The position numbers were made by a program, and so were the translations under genes. The notes under the pieces were generated by a model. The model did no database searches. It had not been told where the DNA came from and saw only the letters and a program-made list of their open reading frames with translations. This document shows positions 31,096-33,710 of a DNA stretch of 33,710 nt, one piece after another (positions within the stretch are counted from its first letter, which is position 1; every line of letters starts with the position of its first letter). This DNA is from Bacillus carboniphilus (GTDB lineage Bacteria; Bacillota; Bacilli; Bacillales; JC228), in contig NZ_BAAADJ010000003.1 of the NCBI RefSeq assembly GCF_039522365.1, positions 65,076-98,785 of the forward strand, in the 5' to 3' direction.

Positions 31096-31130
31096 TAATT
31101 CCATATAAGTAAATGGTGGAGGAACCCTAA

Positions 31131-32381
31131 ATGGTAAAACTAAAACTACTAACGATCACAGTACTAATGATTTTTCTTCTTTCTAGCTGTGGAACGAAGG
31201 AATCCGTTTCTTCTTCGAATGCTTTTACTGAATTCAAAAATCATAAATTGAATGAAAAATTGCTGGAAGGAAATAAAGCATTCAGTTTTACATTGTTTCA
31301 TGAAGTGATAAAGAGTCACAAAGAGGATAACGTACTTGTCTCTCCAATTAGTATTTCTGCTGCCTTGACCATGACATCGAATGGAGCAGGCGGAAATACG
31401 CTAGAGCAAATGAAAAATACTCTTGGTTTCAAATCTTTGGACCAATCTGCTGTTAATTCATCCTTTGCAGCACTTCAATATCAGTTACAAAAACAAGAAA
31501 ATAATCAAGCATTACATATAGCCAATTCCATCTGGATTCGAAAAGGCTTAGATGTACAAGAAGACTTTAAAAATACAAATCTTAGTCACTTTGATGCCGA
31601 GTCAACGGAACTCAATTTTGATTCTCCAGATGCCTCTAAAACGATGAACAAGTGGGTTTCTAATAAGACAAACGGGAAAATTGAAGAAATTGTTCCGAAG
31701 CAGATTGATCCGGATACGGTTATGTTTTTGTTGAATGCTGTCTACTTCAAGGGTGCTTGGAAATACCCATTCAATAAGGATATGACCTATGATGGAGACT
31801 TCCATTTAGCTGATGGGAGTAAAGTAAACGTCCCGTTCATGACACATGACGAAAAAGAGTTAGAATTCCTAGATGGAAGTGAATTCAATGCTGTAAGACT
31901 ACCTTATGGTGAAAAAGAAGACTTATTGATGACTGTATTAGTTCCAGATGAGGGACAATCGTTGGAACAACTGGTCAGTAGCTTCACAAAAGAAAATTGG
32001 GACCGCTGGAATCAAGAATTTTATAAAACAGAGGGTACTGTAAGATTACCGAAGTTTCAATTTGAGAAGGATTATAAGTTAAATGACATTCTTATTGGAC
32101 TTGGAATGAAGGATGCCTTCCAAGATGGAGTTGCTGATTTTTCAAAAATAGCAACACCTCCACCCTCTCTATATATCGGGAATGTAAAACATAAAACGTT
32201 TATCGATGTAAATGAAAAAGGTACAGAAGCAGCCGCCGTTACATCAGTGGAAATTAAAGCCGAATCTGCAAGGCTGGATGTTATGGAGGTAAATGCGAAC
32301 CGTCCATTCCTGTTTACGATTCATGACCAAAAAACGGAAACCCTTTTGTTTATGGGGAAAGTTGAGAATCCTAAAGAGTAA
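31131..32381 (+). CDS. Lipoprotein serpin (serine protease inhibitor)
   Basis: A 416-residue serpin of normal family length with a lipoprotein signal peptide: LLSSC, Cys20. It is anchored outside the cell and would trap a protease by cleavage of its reactive-centre loop. Serpin landmarks are present: NVLVSPISISAALTMTSNGA (67-86), FLLNAVYFKGAWKYPF (199-214), LPKFQFEKDYKL and FIDVNEKGTEAAAVT (357-371). The hinge E362-KGTEAAA-V370 has the small residues of inhibitory serpins, so it should be active. The loop is three residues longer than in antitrypsin when aligned to the RPF strand, so the P1 residue lies near E378-S-A-R381 but is not certain. An ECF-type promoter precedes it and a terminator follows. 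Confidence 0.92.
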   Translation: MVKLKLLTITVLMIFLLSSCGTKESVSSSNAFTEFKNHKLNEKLLEGNKAFSFTLFHEVIKSHKEDNVLVSPISISAALTMTSNGAGGNTLEQMKNTLGFKSLDQSAVNSSFAALQYQLQKQENNQALHIANSIWIRKGLDVQEDFKNTNLSHFDAESTELNFDSPDASKTMNKWVSNKTNGKIEEIVPKQIDPDTVMFLLNAVYFKGAWKYPFNKDMTYDGDFHLADGSKVNVPFMTHDEKELEFLDGSEFNAVRLPYGEKEDLLMTVLVPDEGQSLEQLVSSFTKENWDRWNQEFYKTEGTVRLPKFQFEKDYKLNDILIGLGMKDAFQDGVADFSKIATPPPSLYIGNVKHKTFIDVNEKGTEAAAVTSVEIKAESARLDVMEVNANRPFLFTIHDQKTETLLFMGKVENPKE

Positions 32382-32435
32382 AATACCGGTATTGTATTAA
32401 AACAGAACATGATTCCACGTATATAAAAAATAGTA

Positions 32436-32474
32436 AAAGGATGAGGGTTTGTCACCTCATCCTTTATATATGTT
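32436..32474 (+). terminator. Terminator after the serpin gene
   Basis: Perfect 11-bp stem AAAGGATGAGG (32436-32446) with CCTCATCCTTT (32455-32465), loop of 8, followed by a T-rich tract. It lies between the convergent serpin and GNAT genes. Confidence 0.7.
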
Positions 32475-32491
32475 TTTGGACGGAACTCCTG

Positions 32492-33019
32492 CTATTCTTT
32501 TAGTAATGAATAAATATGGGTATCGTAGAACTTTCCATTCTGATACATGTACTTTCGTAATATTCCTTCACTTTCAAATCCCATTTTTTGTAGCATCTGA
32601 TTGGATGCATCATTTTCGAGATAAACAACGGCTCCAATTCTGATTAGTTCAAGTTCTTCAAATCCATAAGAAATCACGGCTCTTAATGCTTCAGAGGCAA
32701 AGCCATTTCTCCAATAATCCGGATGTATTTCGTATCCAACTTCTGCCCGCTTATGTAAAGGAGCAAGTGCATGGTATCCAATTGTTCCAATTAACCCTTT
32801 CTCTTCCTTACGCTCAATTCCCCATCGGATGACTTTTTTTTCTTCGAGACCATTCTTAAACTTTTGAATGAGTGTTCTCGCTTCCTCGACATTTTGAAAA
32901 GCTGAACTTCCATAGTAACGCGTAACCTCATCTGTAGAGAAATAGGAAAATAAAGCAGAAGCATCAGACTCTGTAATTTCTCTTAACGTTAATCTTTCGG
33001 TATGTATAGTTGGAAACAT
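32492..33019 (-). CDS. GNAT acetyltransferase, RimJ/RimL-like
   Basis: A 175-residue GNAT of the ribosomal-protein-alanine-acetyltransferase type. The N-terminal TERLTLREITESDASALFSYFS and the acetyl-CoA segment YWRNGFASEALRAVISYGFEEL are typical, as is NDASNQMLQKMGFESEGILRKYM at the C-terminus. It acetylates an amine of a protein or small molecule; the substrate is unknown. AGGAGG lies 7 bases before the ATG. It is monocistronic, converging on the serpin terminator. Confidence 0.88.
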   Translation of the reverse strand: MFPTIHTERLTLREITESDASALFSYFSTDEVTRYYGSSAFQNVEEARTLIQKFKNGLEEKKVIRWGIERKEEKGLIGTIGYHALAPLHKRAEVGYEIHPDYWRNGFASEALRAVISYGFEELELIRIGAVVYLENDASNQMLQKMGFESEGILRKYMYQNGKFYDTHIYSLLKE

Positions 33020-33121
33020 AGGGTCCTCCTTTTAATAACTTTTTCCATGATGAATAATGCTTTCAATGATTTGGCATTCTATCTTTTACAAACAGAATTA
33101 TTTGGAGAAAGGAGTGAACGT

Positions 33122-33250
33122 ATGAAAAACTTTTTAAGAAAGCTATTTGCAGTGACGCTTGCTACTTTTTTAGTTACATCAGTGGTAGCATGTGATGATG
33201 CACCAGGTGAAGATGAAATTGGTGACGGTGAAATTCAAGATGAAGAATAG
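33122..33250 (+). CDS. Tiny acidic lipoprotein (42 residues)
   Basis: The prelipoprotein starts MKNFLRKLFAVTLATF and continues to the lipobox TSVVAC. The mature part is only 19 residues and almost all Asp, Glu, Gly and Ile (CDDAPGEDEIG and DGEIQDEE). AAAGGAG lies about 8 bases before the ATG at 33122; the frame is open 40 codons further upstream, but that part has no ribosome site. A terminator follows 6 bases after the stop, so this is a complete small gene. The acidic stub could bind cations at the membrane surface; the role is unknown. Confidence 0.7.
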   Translation: MKNFLRKLFAVTLATFLVTSVVACDDAPGEDEIGDGEIQDEE

Positions 33251-33256
33251 AACATC

Positions 33257-33283
33257 AAGCTGATCTTGTAGATCAGCTTTTTT
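33257..33283 (+). terminator. Terminator after the tiny lipoprotein gene
   Basis: Perfect 9-bp stem AAGCTGATC (33257-33265) with GATCAGCTT (33271-33279), loop TTGTA, running into six T (33278-33283). Confidence 0.85.
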
Positions 33284-33321
33284 ATGAGGTTCTCTTATGG
33301 AGAAAATGACTATAAAACCAT

Positions 33322-33513
33322 TTAATTGAAGTAAATATATAGTCCTAATCCAATAACTAGAATGATTGCCAGTATGACATAAATCAAAGTGAGGCGAGTC
33401 ACGTTTCCTTTAGTAGCTTTGCTGTAATGCTCATCACTTTTGCCAGCTAATATTAAGGTTCCTATTATTCCAGCAATCATAATAACAACGACTAAGATAA
33501 TTGCAATTTCCAT
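33322..33513 (-). CDS. Small two-helix membrane protein
   Basis: A 63-residue protein with membrane segments at about 4-23 (AIILVVVIMIAGIIGTLILA) and 42-61 (LTLIYVILAIILVIGLGLYI), joined by a polar loop GKSDEHYSKATKGNVTR. Small proteins of this layout, with a KGN-T-RLTLIYV-like segment, recur in Bacillaceae. I cannot give a reliable family name. AGAGGAG lies 7 bases before the ATG. About 140 bases with no other gene separate it from the hairpin at the window end. Confidence 0.65.
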   Translation of the reverse strand: MEIAIILVVVIMIAGIIGTLILAGKSDEHYSKATKGNVTRLTLIYVILAIILVIGLGLYIYFN

Positions 33514-33651
33514 TATGCTCTCCTCTAGAAAAAAATGTATATCTTTTAGTATTACATAACGGTCGCTAAGCGTTAAGTGAATTATTTGTGAAATGTGACT
33601 TTTTAGTATGAGTAAAATATATGTGGGTATTGCTCAACTTTAAAATAAATG

Positions 33652-33705
33652 CCCTCAATAAGGAATTGGAACACGCTCTATCGTTCCAATTCCTTATTGA
33701 GGGCC
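33652..33705. terminator. Perfect 22-bp hairpin near the right window edge
   Basis: The arms 33652-33673 and 33684-33705 are perfectly complementary over 22 bases (beginning GCCCTCAATAAGG and ending CCTTATTGAGGGC) around a 10-base loop. On the minus strand it is followed by a T-rich stretch (ATTTATTTTAAAG), so it may end a minus-strand gene beyond the window. The stem is unusually long for an intrinsic terminator, so a small mobile or repeat element is also possible. Confidence 0.6.
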
Positions 33706-33710
33706 AAGCA

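Noticed and set aside
33002-33121. N-terminal extension of the tiny lipoprotein
   Set aside because: No ribosome site, and the signal peptide begins only at the ATG at 33122, which has AAAGGAG.

Overview
The window looks like chromosome from an endospore-forming, low-GC Gram-positive bacterium of the family Bacillaceae. It is AT-rich by eye. Shine-Dalgarno sites are strong (AAAGGAG/GGAGG), and ATG, GTG and TTG are all used as starts. It carries a complete tricistronic gerA-type germinant receptor operon, a DUF3231 gene, lipoproteins with Bacillus-type lipoboxes, and regulatory sites resembling Bacillus cre, LexA, CatR/YodB and sigma-X sites. The exact genus cannot be fixed from the sequence. 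No rRNA, tRNA, transposase, phage module or CRISPR array is seen.

Layout, left to right. 1-60 is the end of a GC-rich Bacillaceae-style intergenic repeat. 79-3608 (minus strand) holds an unknown gene, a DUF3892 gene behind a LexA-like palindrome, an ECF-type sigma factor followed closely by a ClpP paralogue, and an AlaX-type tRNA-editing protein. 3715-8436 (minus) is a series of mostly single small genes: a CBO0543-like membrane protein, a helical protein, a DUF402 protein, two NUDIX hydrolases (one with a cre-like site at its promoter), a short-chain dehydrogenase and a beta-lactamase-fold serine hydrolase. 8716-12041 (minus) holds a catechol-dioxygenase-like catE with a recognisable promoter and a CatR/YodB-type operator, a second two-domain VOC protein, and an unusual sigma-factor/BtrH-like fusion. 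12119-15792 holds a 33-residue plus-strand gene with its own terminator, an SPL-like radical SAM protein, an aromatic-acid-exporter-like protein, a VOC protein and uppP (undecaprenyl-diphosphatase). 15797-17223 is a two-gene minus operon: a TPR/alpha-beta hydrolase and an anchored extracytoplasmic protein.

17362-21422 (minus) is the germination cluster gerA-gerB-gerC plus a previously uncounted 53-codon two-helix gene that looks like a receptor D subunit. A DUF3231 gene diverges from it. 22630-24991 (minus) holds two Opp/Dpp-type permeases with no ATPase or binding protein nearby, then a PCYCGC-motif lipoprotein. The gap 24992-25523 contains a tandem array of hairpin-forming 52-bp units. Beyond it, on the plus strand, a lipoprotein gene and a GH18 glycosidase with three SLH domains form an operon with a possible forespore (sigma-G-like) promoter. 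27839-33513 is a mosaic of small accessory genes: P-loop kinase, DinB, two GNATs, two overlapping membrane-protein genes, an NTF2-like protein, a lipoprotein serpin behind a sigma-X-like ECF promoter, a tiny acidic lipoprotein and a two-helix membrane protein. The window ends in a perfect 22-bp hairpin.

The features most worth following up are the 52-bp hairpin array, the serpin with an ECF-type promoter, the sigma-ClpP pair, the sigma-BtrH-like fusion, the small germination-receptor subunit, and the DUF3892 gene under a LexA-like palindrome.
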